Shown: piece by piece, positions 35,654-48,100 of the stretch | How the letters are laid out: the number at the start of each line of letters is the position of its first letter | How positions within the stretch are numbered: the stretch's first letter is position 1 | DNA from: Boswellia sacra | Lineage: Eukaryota; Streptophyta; Magnoliopsida; Sapindales; Burseraceae | Assembly (NCBI GenBank): GCA_013180625.2 | Contig: SNVD02013979.1 | Span: 124,001 to 188,000, forward strand | Direction: 5' to 3' | DNA length: 64,000 nucleotides | Program-made: the position numbers and the translations under genes | The notes under the pieces: model-generated | Databases searched by the model: none | What the model was told of the DNA's origin: nothing | What the model saw: the letters and a program-made list of their open reading frames with translations, nothing else

Positions 35654-37567
35654 CTAATGAAATCTTGGAGACTTGCGAACTGGTGGGGAAGAGAAACTGC
35701 CAGAGCACTTCTTAATCCTGCCAGCCTTCATTTTATATCGTTTGCCAGTAGCAGTTGGTATAGGCTGCTCAGTGGGCACAGAAGCAAGCTGTGCTTCAGT
35801 TGCCTTAGAAGAAGTGGTAGTGACGTCAGCCACAATCTTGCGAATCTCCTTATCAAGTCGTTCAGCACTTATTTCTGTTGTCTGCAACTTAACAACAAGT
35901 TGCTGAGAAGGTACTAATGACTCTTTTACAAGTGTAGATGGTGGAGGTATGGCTGGTGCAGTTGTGTCAGCTACTGGACTAGGTTCTTGATTGTGTTCTG
36001 CTGGTGGTGTTGTTGTGGCTTCATGTGGTGGTGACTGTGTTGGTGTAGAATCATGATGTTCTACTTCAGGGACTGGAGAAACATGAGGTTCTTCCTCAGC
36101 AATTGGTGAAGGCAATGTCATCTCAGGTTCTTATTGTGGTGGTTCATCTGACACAGACTCATCCCTCAGTTCTGGAGCTGTTAAGTCAATTTTCTTCTTC
36201 CTCTTATCAGATGGTTTCTTCACCAAGTTGATCTTCTTCGTTGCTTTCAATCCTTTTGCAGTTGTCTTGAATTTCTTTTTATTTTGCTTATTCTCTGATG
36301 TTATGTCTGTCTCAATAGCAGTTTGTTCAATTGAATATTCTGCAGGTAGTGGCTCAGCTTTTTCAGGCAGTGAGGCATCAGGTTCTGGTTTGTGCTCTGC
36401 AGACTTCTCAGAAACCACATTGTCAGTTTCCATAGGTTGTGGTTCTTCTGCAGTACCAGATTGTCCTGCAAGTTTGGCCTCTAAAACATATTGTTTAGCC
36501 TTGATATCTTTAAGATCCTGCACAATATCTTTTAAGACAGAATTTATCACAGCAAGTTGTTCTTATATATTGCTCATGGGATGTTTCCTGACTCTCTTTG
36601 GTTTTAGTTTTGGTGCAGGGAGATCAGATTTATCATGTAACCTATGTAGAAAACCTTTGGTAATTGACTTGGTCAGAAAATCAGTGTGTTCTTTGAGACT
36701 TATAGGGATTCCATTTTGTGCTAGAATTCCTTGAATTAAACAAGGAAAAACCAATAAATGATAGTCAGACTTGTATGGAGCAATCTGAACAATCATTCTA
36801 TAAGCCAATGAATTAAAATTAATTGGTCGATTGGTACCCAAACAGAACAAAAACTTCACTCTGTCTTCCCTGACTTGGTTTTGGTGTGATGAGGGAAGCC
36901 AATTAAATCGTGTAATCTTACGTATCACCCTGTACTTCTTTATGAGATATTGCTGGTTAATTCCATCCCTCGGTTTCCATTCTATATCCCCTCTACTAGT
37001 CAATTCTTTAATCACTATAGCCATGTCAAAATTCTCATCCAACAAATGCAAGCTTCCTATTGGTATATCAAAGAATGTATTTATGACATTCAGTGAGAAT
37101 TTCACAAACTTTCCTCTACAATACACTCTGTGATAATGAAAGCTTTTCGGGTCATTAATTGAAGTAGAGATATTAGCATAGAACTCCTGAATTAACGACT
37201 TCACAGGGGGTAGGAAATTGTTTACCGTACGAGTCCAATATATAGACTCAAGAAGCTCACTCAAACCATAGTTGTTGAAGTCGGTCAGCTTCACCAGTCT
37301 TTCCATCTGCAATTTCCTTTTTGAGGTGTACTTCAAGAATTTCTGCTTGACAGTTGCTGTGAGGAACTTGTTATACTTCGGCTTTACCTTGTCTTTCATC
37401 TTCTTCAACGAAATCAATTCATCTTCGCTCATAGCAGGATCAATCGGGATCTCTGGTTGAGGCTGTTGTGAATGAGATGACTTTGCACTATTACTACTGT
37501 TGTAACCAGAGTCATTCTGTGAAGATGAGGGACTATATGTTTTTGAAGATTCTGAGGTGGTCGCCAT
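35654..37567 (-). pseudogene. extra ORF after pol (Sirevirus/env-position), two stops
   Basis: Three consecutive open segments, 37567-36563, 36550-36131 and 36121-35654, lie in one frame. They are separated only by stop codons at 36563-36565 and 36131-36133, so the ancestor was a single protein of about 637 residues. The start is MATTSESSKTYSPSSSQNDS. Residues about 60-300 form a folded-looking domain (for example LLESIYWTRTVNNFLPPV, FFDIPIGSLHLLDENFDMAI, YHLLVFPCLIQGILAQNG). It resembles the plant 'putative transposon protein' domain often found as an accessory ORF of retroelements. A coiled-coil-like stretch (LKDIVQDLKDIKAKQYVLEA) and Lys-rich and Pro/Glu/Thr-rich tails follow. There is no transmembrane segment or signal peptide, so a true envelope role is not supported. 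Function unknown. Confidence 0.75.
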
Positions 37568-38532
37568 TGTTAGGGTTTCAAGTCTACAAGAGTTTCTCAG
37601 AACAGAGAGAGAACAGCAAGACGAGAGAGAGTGTCGAAACTGTTGTTGGAGTATAGTATGAACAGGAAATACCCTAACTGATCTCGTAATATACTAGGCT
37701 GAAATTAAAAAAAAATTGTTTTCAACAAAAATTTAATTTTAATTCTCTTTCCAAAACCGCTTAATAACTATCATTGATGAATAAGAATTCAAAATTTGAT
37801 TTCCATTAGAATAAGGAATTCTAATCGAGTTAGGATTCCCGCCACTGAAACTTCTCTCTCTCAATTCAATATAGCTGACATGGCATTTTGACACATAGAC
37901 ACACAAGATAAATCAAATTTCAGATTGGCACGAAGAGCATCGTGTGATATAAAAAACGTAACAGAAAACAGTTAAATTTAACATAACAAGAATATCTTAA
38001 CATCATATGAATCATTCTAAGAAGCATATTTCAGAGTTGTTTATTACTTTCACATGAAAGCTATTTTTCATCTTTCTTTTCACTTGTTTGAAATGTCAAA
38101 AATAGTATTTTGGCATATTTTAATCCTATTGGATTTTTAAATACAGTAGTTTTCACATAATATAGAGGTAGCCCTTTTCATTTGAGTGGGTGACCTTAAC
38201 ATATTTCTTAGACACCTTAAGATTATTCTCAATGATGGCTTTCACACATCATATATTGGTAGCCCTTTATGTATTTTTCATTTTAAACCAATATCTTTTC
38301 ACACAATGTTTATATTTCAGGTCACACATGCTACATTAGAAGAAAACTTATGATATTGCAGATACAATTAACATAACAGCAAGCAGTGTTTATTCAGATA
38401 ACTGACAGATGCCTAAGGCCTTTCTTAGATTCTCAAATCTTGTTGTATCTAATGCCTTAGTGAACAAGTCAGCCAATTGTTTATCAGTAGAGATGTGTTC
38501 AATGTGTATCACCTTAGACTCTACAAATTCCC

Positions 38533-40245
38533 TTATAAAATGTATCTTATGTCAATGTGTTTTGTTTTAGAATGCTGAATAGGATTTTTGGAAATATTTA
38601 TAGCACTAGTATTATCACAAAACACAGTTATAGGTTTCTGTTCAATACCATAATCACTCAACATTTGCTTCATCCACAGTAGTTGTGTGCAATAACTTCC
38701 TACTGCTATGTATTCAGCTTCAGCAGTAGACAAAGAAATAGAATTCTACTTTTTGCTATGCCAAGAAACCAAGTTAGTACCAAGATAAAAACACCCTCCT
38801 GATGTGCTTTTTCTATCATCTACATTTCCTACCTAATCAACATCACTAAACCCTGCAAGATGATCACTTGTATCCTTAGAAAACCATATACCATAATCAT
38901 GAGTTTCATGTACATACCTGATGATTCTCTTAGCTGCAGCCAGATGTGATTCTTTGGGATTTGCTTGAAATCTTGCACAAAGTCCTACACTAAAGCACAA
39001 GTCTGGTTTACTTGCTGTGAGGTATAACAGACTGCCAATGATACTTCTATACAAACTTGCATCAACATCTTTTTCTGCATTGTCTTTTGAAAGTTTTCGG
39101 TTAGTACTGATAGGAGTTTTCATTGGTTTTGAATTCTCAAGCCCAAATTTCTTTACAAGATTTTTAGCATATTTTGATTGAGATATGAATATCCCATCAT
39201 TCATTTGCTTAACCTGTAATCCGAGAAGGAAATTTAATTCCGCTACCATGCTCATCTCAAACTCTTCCTGTATCAACTTAACAAACTCATTAGTTTTGCT
39301 TTTGTTAGTTGGTCCAAAAACAATGTCATTAACATATATTTGAGCAACAATAAAATAGTTAGATGCATGTTTAGTAAACAAAGTTTTATCATTGCTGCCT
39401 CTTCTATAACCTCTGTTGATCAAAAAATTTGTCAACCTTTCATACCAAGCTCTAGGAGCTTAGTTCAATCCATACAAGGCTTTTTGCAATCTGTACATAA
39501 AATCAGGATGTTTAGGATCTTCAAAACCCTTAGGCTGTTCAACAAAAACTTCTTCATTGAGATAGCCATTTAAAAATACTGTTTTAACATCTATTTGGTA
39601 TAATTTAAAATCAAGCAAATAAGCAATTGCAAGTAGTAATCTGATTGATTCAAGTCTAGCTACTGGTGCAAAGGTTTCATCAAAGTCTATGCCTTCTACT
39701 TGTGTGTAACCTTCTGCTACTAGCCTAGCTTTATTTCTTACTACTTGGCCACTTTCATCAGTTTTATTTTTGAATATCCATTTAGTTCCAATGACATTTG
39801 CATTTTCTGGCCTGGGAACTAATTTATATACTTCATTTCTTTTAAACTGATTAAGTTCATCTCGCATTGCCTGAATCCAAACATCTTCTTTTAAGGCTTC
39901 TTTCATATTTTTTGGTTCAACTAATGAAATATAACATGCAAACCTTACCTGATTCCTTACCTTACTCCTGGTTTTCATCATGCCATATGGTGTTCCAATG
40001 ATAGAATTGGTTGGATGTGCTTTCTGAATCCAAGTGGGTGGATCTTTCCTTTCATCTTCATTTCGGATTGAGTCTTTATTCAGATCTAAGTTGTCAGTTT
40101 TCATTGTTGTATCTGACGTAACAGCAGTTGTTTTCTCTTTCATAACTGAATCATCTTTATTACTGTTGCGATTAGAAGCTGATCTTTTTGTATCTTCTGT
40201 AAAGCTGGTTATGCTTTCCTCTTGTGAGTATTCTACATAATCATC
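38533..40245 (-). pseudogene. Copia reverse transcriptase and RNase H, broken
   Basis: 40143-39460 contains the start of the Copia RT domain ([61 protein letters not shown]). 39435-38833 continues it in the same frame. The catalytic YVDD box reads YVND at 39325-39336, with one active-site Asp changed to Asn (39328-39330). 38733-38533 has the RNase H end (STAEAEYIAVGS, VFCDNTSAI). In-frame stops at 39460-39462 and 38833-38835 replace codons expected for Gln and Trp. This section is in a different frame from the integrase section, so a frameshift lies at about 40145-40245. It cannot encode an active enzyme. Confidence 0.93.
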
Positions 40246-41897
40246 TAGATCATCAAAGACTCGTTTGCAGAATCCATGACTACCTCAGTTCGAATATTGT
40301 AAACCCAAAATGCTTTGCTGTTTTGTGCATATCCCACAAAAACTCCTTCATCACTTCTTGGATCTAATTTTCCTAACAGCTCTCTGTCATTTAAGATGTA
40401 ACACCTGCATCTAAAAACATGAAAATATTTCAAATTAGGTTTTCTACCTTTCAAAATTTCATAAGGTGTCTGGTTAGTGCCAGGTCTTAGAAAAACTCTA
40501 TTTGAAATATAACAAGCAGTGCTTATTGCTTCAGTCCATAGCCTTTTGCTCAACTTATTACTATTGAGCATCACTTTAGCCATCTCTTGAAGAGTTCTAT
40601 TCTTCCTTTCCACAATGTCATTTTGTTTAGAGGTTTTGGGAGCTGAAAATTCATGATCAATACCATGATATTTGAAAAAATCAGCATAGCTAACATTTTC
40701 AAATTCTTTGCTATGATCACTTCTTATTCTCACTATCTTGCCAATGTTCCTGTTTTACTCATTTTCAAGCTTAACACAAAGATTCTTGAAAGCTTCAAAA
40801 GTGTCAGATTTTTCTTTGATAAAATCAACCCAAGTATATCTAGAAAAATCATCCACACAAACAAATATATATCTCTTACCTGTAATGCTTTCAATTTGCA
40901 TAGGACCCATAAGATCCATGTAAAGCAAATCAAGTATCTTGGATGTGCTAAGATGTGGATTGTATGAGCTTCTAATTTCTTTTCCTATTTGACATGGTCC
41001 ACAAATTTCACTTACATTGTCATCAAATTTAGGAACTCCTTTTACAGCACCTAACTTAGTCAATCTAACCAAGTCTTTGTAATTTAGGTGACCTAATTTT
41101 TTATGCCCCAATTCCAAATCTAAAATCTTAGCTTTAAATGTAATTTTTATCAAATAGCAATTATCCGAAGATCTATTTCCTTCTAAAATGCATTTACCAC
41201 GGTTATCTAAGACCATACATTTGTTTTGTGTGAAATTAACAATATATTTGTCGTCACATATCTGACTAATATTAATTAGATTAGCTTTCAAACCTTCAAT
41301 CAGCAAGACATTTTAGAATTTGGATAGTCCTTTGACATTCAAAGTGTATTTGCTAATGATCTTACTCTTTGCTCCATCTCCATAAGTGACATTTCCTTCC
41401 CTGCATGCTTTAAAATTTTTCAAAAACTGTTTATTTTCAGTCATATGCCTAGAGCAGCCACTGTCAAAGTACCACAAATCGTTAGAAGATTGTTTAAGAG
41501 TAGTAAAAGTAACATTACATACTGTCTTCTCTTTCTTAACCCACTGAATTTGTGACTTTGATAACAGTTTGAATTGTTTTGATCTTTTATGCAAGAAATT
41601 CAACAATTTAAAGCATCTAGGCCTAATATGTCCATTTTTACCACAAAAATAACAAATTGGAATGAATTTTCTTATCTTTTGAGGACTGGATTCGAAAGAA
41701 CTCAAAGAAGAAGCAAATGTTTCATTACTTTTTGAACTAGGACTTGACCTTATTGAGTTAGGTTCAGAATTTTTACCTGATGTTAAAGCTTTTACAAACA
41801 CTGTTTTTGATGAAGATGCAACATTACCTTCTATGCATCCCAATCCATGTTTGTTGGAGTTGTCTCTTCCAAGACTCAAGACCTGATCAAGTTTAGC
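40246..41897 (-). pseudogene. Copia protease and integrase section, broken
   Basis: 41879-41313 has a second zinc knuckle (CYFCGKNGHIRPRC) and the aspartic protease site DSGCSRHM. 41306-40755 has the integrase HHCC zinc region (LGHKKLGHLN ... CGPCQIGK) and the first catalytic Asp (LLYMDLMGP). 40733-40245 has the later part of the integrase core (SDHSKEFEN, VERKNRTLQEMAK). All three segments are in the same frame as gag and are cut by stop codons at 41313-41315, 40755-40757 and 40245-40247. Confidence 0.92.
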
Positions 41898-43222
41898 TTA
41901 CCCGATTCTGAGTTGATCAACACATCTTTTGCTCTCAATCAGCTTTGTTGTGATTTTCTCAACATGTGTTGTTTTGTCTGTCACAGCAATCTCCAGTTCC
42001 GTGATACGATTTTTGGTATAAGATTTTTCACATGTCAGTACTTCTATCTCCTTCTTCAAAGTTTTGATTTCTTCCTTCTGATTCAGCCATTCACCATAGA
42101 GTGCATTATAAGTCTCTTGCAACTCTTCATAGTATTTTGGACCATCTTCTTCATCTGAATGTTTAGCATTGGTTCTGCAGTGTTCTGTTATGTCAATCAT
42201 AATAGCTTTCCCTTTATCAGATTCTGATTCATCACTCCAAGCAACTGTCAAGCCTTTGTTCTTCTTCTTGAGATTAGCACGTTCAGACTGAATATGTCCA
42301 TAACCAAAACATTCATAACACTGAATTTGTCCTTTCTTATCAAGTTGCTTCAATTTCTTCTTGTCATTCTCCTTGTTGAATTTTCTGAACTTGTCTTCAT
42401 TTGAGTCTGATGGCTTTCCTTGATTCTTTTTCTTGAAATTCTTTTTCATGAACTTGACATAATTCTTTGTTAGAAAAGCAATATGTTTAGAATCAGTTTC
42501 ATCAAGTTCATCATTACTTTCATCATCAAATTTTTCAGTTTTAACATTGAATGCAATGCTTTTTCCTTTTTGCTTCCTAGTACTCTGATTAATTTCAAAG
42601 TTTTGGAGAATGACAATCAGTTCATCAACCCTCATCTCATCAGTGTTTTTAACTTCCTCAATGGCTAAAATTTTATGTTGAAATATATCTGGAATATACC
42701 TAATTATTTTGCTAACAATTTCTACATTAGTGAAATTTTTGCCAAGCATGTATGCCGAATTTGTGATATGACATATCTTAGAGTAAAACTCAGAAATTGA
42801 CTCATCCTCATGCATCATCAAATTTTCAAATTGGGAATTCAGTCTCATCAATTTAGATCTTTTAACAGATGTGGTACCTTCATGTTTTACCTCAAGTATG
42901 TCCCAAGCTTCTTTGGCCACTTTGCACCTTGAAATCTTTCCGAAATTGTTTAAGTCCACTGCAGCAAAAATTGTATTAAGAGCCTTTGAGTTCCAGCTTG
43001 AACGTCTTGTACTCTTCATCAGTCCATTCCTTCTCAGATTTAGGTTCAGCATCACCAAAAGCATTCAACTTTGTTGGCGGTGTCTATCCTTTAAGCACAC
43101 TGGTCGATGCCCTGTCATCAAGAGATTTGATATACATCATCTCTTACCTTCCAATATGGATAATTATTATCATCAAGAATAGGTGGTTGTGTTCCAGATC
43201 CTCCATTGCGAATAAACTCCAT
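41898..43222 (-). pseudogene. Copia gag (UBN2-type), broken
   Basis: Starts at ATG 43222 (MEFIRNGGSG), 50 nt inside the primer site. The first ~70 codons need two frameshifts and contain a stop (43084-43086). From 43064 the frame is open for 388 codons with the UBN2 gag domain (AWDILEVKHEGTTSVKRSKL, FTNVEIVSKIIRYIP). The zinc knuckle reads CYECFGYGHIQSER, so the last zinc ligand of CX2CX4HX4C is Arg. A Lys/Glu coiled region follows. The frame ends at a stop (41898-41900) and then reopens into protease in the same frame, so gag and pol were probably one polyprotein. Confidence 0.9.
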
Positions 43223-43271
43223 TCTTCCAAATCAGCGTGATCGTTTTCTTCACTTGTCTATCAGTGAACCT

Positions 43272-43283
43272 GCTCTGATACCA
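43272..43283 (-). promoter_or_regulatory. primer-binding site for initiator Met tRNA
   Basis: On the minus strand TGGTATCAGAGC begins two bases after the end of the 5' LTR. It is complementary to the 3' end of plant initiator tRNA-Met, the usual Copia primer. Confidence 0.95.
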
Positions 43284-43285
43284 AT

Positions 43286-44141
43286 TGTAAGTTCTGGAAG
43301 TATGCAGTTATAAGAATTATAACAGTAAACTGTAATGTAAATTGGCACAGGAGGATTTTACGTGGTTCGGTTATAAAACCTACATCCACGGACAGTTATA
43401 GAGCTGCAATTCACTAAGTTCTTATTTGTACAATCTTTAGGATCGTTTAAAGTGCTGACTCACTCTTACACACTGACCTAATCTTTGTAAAACAAAATCC
43501 CGCCAAGATTTTAAACTCTAGTAACACTAATCACTCTCTGTCGTAGATAACTTAACAACACACTGTTAAGTATATCATAACCACGATGTCTGACACTGAA
43601 TTATATAAACACTTAACTCGCAAGTTCTCTCAATTGTCTACTAACTCACACAGACCTAATTAACAATTTAATGTACGATTACAACCTTTCATACATGAAT
43701 AAAACACTCATAAAATCAAATCAAAGAAACATTCCACTCTACGTTGAAGCTCTCCTTTCAATTCCTGGAATGTCGTGAATTAAACTCCCACACCCAACTA
43801 TATGTTATGTAAACATAACAATATATATAGTGGGAAGCCTTATCGAAATCTCCTTAGATTCCTGTAAAAATCCTAATCAAACTCACATTAGGAGAAAGAC
43901 AAATATAATAGGAAGTGATAATATTAACTCCTAAAAGAATTAGGACAAAAATAAATATTCTCTTATTTTTACTAGGATACATGAAATAATATTCTATCCT
44001 AAGAGGATATTGATTATGAATCAAATACTTCCTAAAATATACTTCTAGAAACACTAAAATAATAACCAATATAATCTTCATATTTTATCACAAGTTAGAC
44101 AAAAATATCATGTGCATGGCACATGCACGTTGACACCAACA
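43286..44141 (-). repeat. 5' LTR of the Copia element
   Basis: An 856-bp intact LTR with TG...CA ends, colinear with 33429-35122. Both LTRs contain the same short ORF on the minus strand (43854-44081 here), which has no recognisable content. Confidence 0.95.
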
Positions 44142-44146
44142 AATAC

Positions 44147-45188
44147 AATGTTTAATTAAAATTTTACGATTATTGATATCAATTTTTTAGCAATTTCTAG
44201 CAAAGAGAATATAATTAAAATAATATTAAAATTTTATTATCTCTCTCATTCAACAATAAAGATCGATTTTATTACTTTGGAATGCAAAGAAAAATAACGG
44301 ATGCTACAAAATTCATACCTTCAAGGAGAAAAATTGAAGAGGTTAGAGAGAGATGTTCTTGTTTGGTTGTCAACGGTAAAAGAAACAAAGGGGGAAAAAG
44401 AAAATCTTTCATTAATTTCTTACTATTTCAATAATATTTTACTTTTTCTATTTATTGATTATCAGGAATATATTTATTATGTGGAATAAGACATATTGCC
44501 AAATTGACTTCAATTACTCGCCCGGTAGAGGCCTTTATGTTACTAAATAAAAAGTGGAACACAAATTTTTACGTCTACCAAAACTAAGGGGTCTCCATGT
44601 TAGTTCCTTAATCTGCCTGATGATAGTCATACATATGTACTGAATAATTAAAACTGGTTTTGCCGGCAATTTAAGACTAATTAATTCCATCCATTTTCCC
44701 CTTTCTAACATCAATTCTCTCAAAGTTCTTAATTTGTGTGTAAATTTATCAACAATAGCACTATAATATTTATTGCTTTTGCAAAGACTCAAACAATATT
44801 TGCAGAAAATAAAACCAAGAATATATATATATATATAGTTTCAAATTTCTTTCGCAGACCATCCTCCATTTGAAGAACTAGCACTTATACCATCTTATTT
44901 TTTTTTTTTTTCGAATCCTTACACAAGTAGATATGATTAAAGTTTAAATAAAGACAATCAACAGAATGTCATTGCAATAACTAAACATGTCCAAGAACTT
45001 TTTCATTATAGTATTACTACTACCGTCAAACAAAGCAACATCCCCTTTCTACCAAAGAGCTCATTGAGTGGGGAATGTAGTTAAAACTAGACCAACCACA
45101 CTTAACTTTTATGTGCCTAAATGTCCCTCCCTCTCTCTCTTATTGGTAAGTGAACTCCTAATTGCTCTATATCATTGCAGCTTTCTAT
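44147..45188. other. spacer downstream of xylose isomerase
   Basis: No gene seen. It contains an AT dinucleotide run (44821-44838) and T/A-rich sequence. The 3' untranslated region of xylose isomerase must lie in its right part; no clear AATAAA on the minus strand was identified. Confidence 0.5.
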
Positions 45189-48100
45189 CTACAGTGCAGA
45201 TTGGAAAAGCATCTCCGCCAGTTCCTGCAGAATATTGCACAACAATTTTCTTTAGATTCAATATTGGCTAGTAACTGAAATATCAAGAGATAGGACGGCA
45301 AGTATATCTTTGAATCAATGAAAGTACAGTGGAACGATTTTGTACGAGAATTATGAAGATTTAAAAAAAAAAAAAAGCTTTTATGACAGCATACTAGGAA
45401 ATTGAAAAGCAAAAATGTTGCTACATTTAGTAGGTATTAGCCATTTCAGGTTTTCTTTTGCTCGACCAAGTACCACAATTTTTCCAGAGGGTGGCAGTTA
45501 ATTATTGGCAAAACCATGGAAAGAGATGAGATTTGCAGTCAATCATTCTTTTTAATTCTTTTTTCTCTCCCATTTCATGGGTTATAAAATCATGTCACAG
45601 TCTTCTTGCAATTTATATTTATCCAAGGCCGTGTGCTAATGGATGTTTGGCCAGCAAACAACAGCGTGACTAAGCATGTCCGAATATTTTGGGGGGAAAT
45701 AACTACATGTTGCATTACCTGCTTGGCAGAAGGAACCTTGGGTTCTCCCCATTCCATAGCTTTCTTCTCAAGATATTCAAAACTAGCCTTCCCAGCCTGT
45801 TATAAGATACAACCATGCATTAGCCAAAAAAAAAAAAAAACCGGTGGTAAAAAACACTAGGAATACATTACCTCTATTTTTGCCCCAATTTCTGAATCAA
45901 AGCTCTGATAACGCTTGCGGACAAACTCAGTCAGAGAACCATCCTTTGTTTCATAACAACAAAAACAATTCAGTATTATATTATCAGCGCAGGCAACTGA
46001 AAAACAAATCCACATTTTTTTTCAGTGAATCTGAAACAGTACATAGAAGTAAATAGGTGCAATAATTATCCACCTCAATCAGCTTAGCTGCATTTCGGAG
46101 TCCCCGAGCCAGGGTGTCCATTCCAACAATATGTGCGATGAACAAGTCCTCCACATCAGTGCTCTCTCTTCGCCTAGAATATTGTAAAGCACATAATGTT
46201 AAAGGGTGATAAAAAGGCACAGAAATTGGGGCAGACAATAAACTATCATACAACATAAAAATTCATCACTAACAAAAATTAAGCAAAAAAGAATTTTCAT
46301 TATAGGTATCCCATGAAAAATAACCTGATGGATTAGTAAGAGATAAAAGAAACTTACAATTTTGCATCAAAGTTGAACCCTCCTGGTGCTAACCCTCCCT
46401 GTAATAAAAATTTAAAATTTAGAATCCCAGCTAAAATTTGTACCTTGGAACTTTTGCAGTGAGTTCAAATGCTGAATATATTACATACATTTCGGATTAC
46501 ACTGAGCATAACCATAGTTGCCTCTCCAATATCTGTCAGAAATTGATCGGTATCCCAACCTATCACAATGGAAACATCGATAAATTAAAACCTAAAATCC
46601 CATGACATGCTTAATATTGAGTTTTTGTAAGCTTGATATGACATTAGTACACAATTACAAACACCAAAGCACCAAATCATCAAAATACCTATTTGAGGAT
46701 CGCCAGTGTTTGCATCAATATTTCCTAGAAGACCATTGATTCTAGCTGTTTCAAGCTCATGATGACAGCTGCAATGTATCATAAATGTATTCAACAATTC
46801 TTATTAGAAGTCAAATATGCAAGGTAAAAAAAGAACACGAGGAAGCACAAGGTAAGAGGAATTTATAATACATGTTATGACAGACCTGTGGCCAGATAGG
46901 GTGGCATGATTACACTCAATGTTTAGTTTAAATTCATCTACAAAAATAAGTGAATAAAATATGGTTAGATGTTAACAGTGACTAGAAGATACACGACATT
47001 AAGTACATTTACCTAGTATAAAATATTGAAAAATCATAACAAACTTCCCTTTTTTAAAATTTCAATTTCTAGAATATTATATGATGACTTTAACTCTTAG
47101 GTCGGGCTCAAAACTAAAAAATTAAAGTTCCATCCAGAATAAGCTTGCACATGATTACAAAATATTTGAAAAGAGAATTGTGAATGTTACCAATAAGGCC
47201 ATATTTCCGCAAGAAGTTAGCTGATGTTGCAGCATCCCAGTCGTACCTGAAAAGTTATCACACCATATGTAAAGATTCTCCAAATTTCAAGTTGAATTGG
47301 CTATATATAATACAAGTCAAAATGCATACTGGTGTTTGGTTGGTTCTTGAGGTTTTGGTTCAATCAAGAGAGTCCCTGAGAACAGTAAAGGAAAATTAGG
47401 TCCCAGTTAGAATTTCCACATATTGGGTTAAAAAAATAAAATCAAATCACAAATAGAGAGAAAAAAATTCACTCCAATTAATTTCTATGGGGAAGTAACA
47501 AAACACGAAAATTCAGAAGTAATGGCAAAGACAAGTGAAAAAAATGATTTGGGTCCTAACCCACCCGCTATCCTTATTTAAAGGAAAAAAAAAAATCAGA
47601 AGTAAACCATTCAAATCCATGCAACCAATACATCAAATGAGATAATTCATTAACCATATATCTGTTAGAATTCTACTTTACTTACTAAAGTCATTATACA
47701 TTGAGATAAATAGAAGAAAAGTATACCATTGAATCCAATCTTCTTCTTGTGGGCAACAGCCGCTTCTAGAAATCTTGCCTGTTCATGGGTATCGCGGAGT
47801 TAAACGATAAAAAATATGACCCAAAAATGAACACTAAGATAGCATTATCTTGTTACCAAACTATAATTACCAAAAGGACGTAAATAGTAAAAACAATAAT
47901 TTAAAAATGACAGCAAAACATGTCAAGTAAGAAGATGTTTGATAAACATACCAAATGATCAAGCTCCCTTCCCATATCTGTGTTCAAGAGAGTCTGATAA
48001 CCCTCACGGCCACCCCAAAACACATAATTTTCTCCCCCTAAATAATGTGTGACCTGTCGAATATGTTAAAGCGAATGTGCTTTATAGAAATAAGACAATT

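Larger units (their letters stand above)
33429..44141 (-). mobile_element. Copia retrotransposon, Sirevirus-like, with extra ORF
   Basis: Complete insertion flanked by the perfect 5-bp duplication AATAC (33424-33428 and 44142-44146). In transcription order on the minus strand: 5' LTR (43286-44141), tRNA-iMet primer site, gag, protease-integrase-RT-RNase H, about 1 kb spacer, an additional ORF, several polypurine tracts and the 3' LTR (33429-35122). The two LTRs differ at about 7 of the first 125 aligned bases, so the insertion is not recent. The coding region has at least eight nonsense mutations and several frameshifts. A hAT-type MITE sits in the 3' LTR. Confidence 0.95.

Noticed and set aside
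43854..44081. 75-codon ORF present in both Copia LTRs (also 34834-35061)
   Set aside because: Its conservation follows from LTR duplication; no start context or recognisable content.
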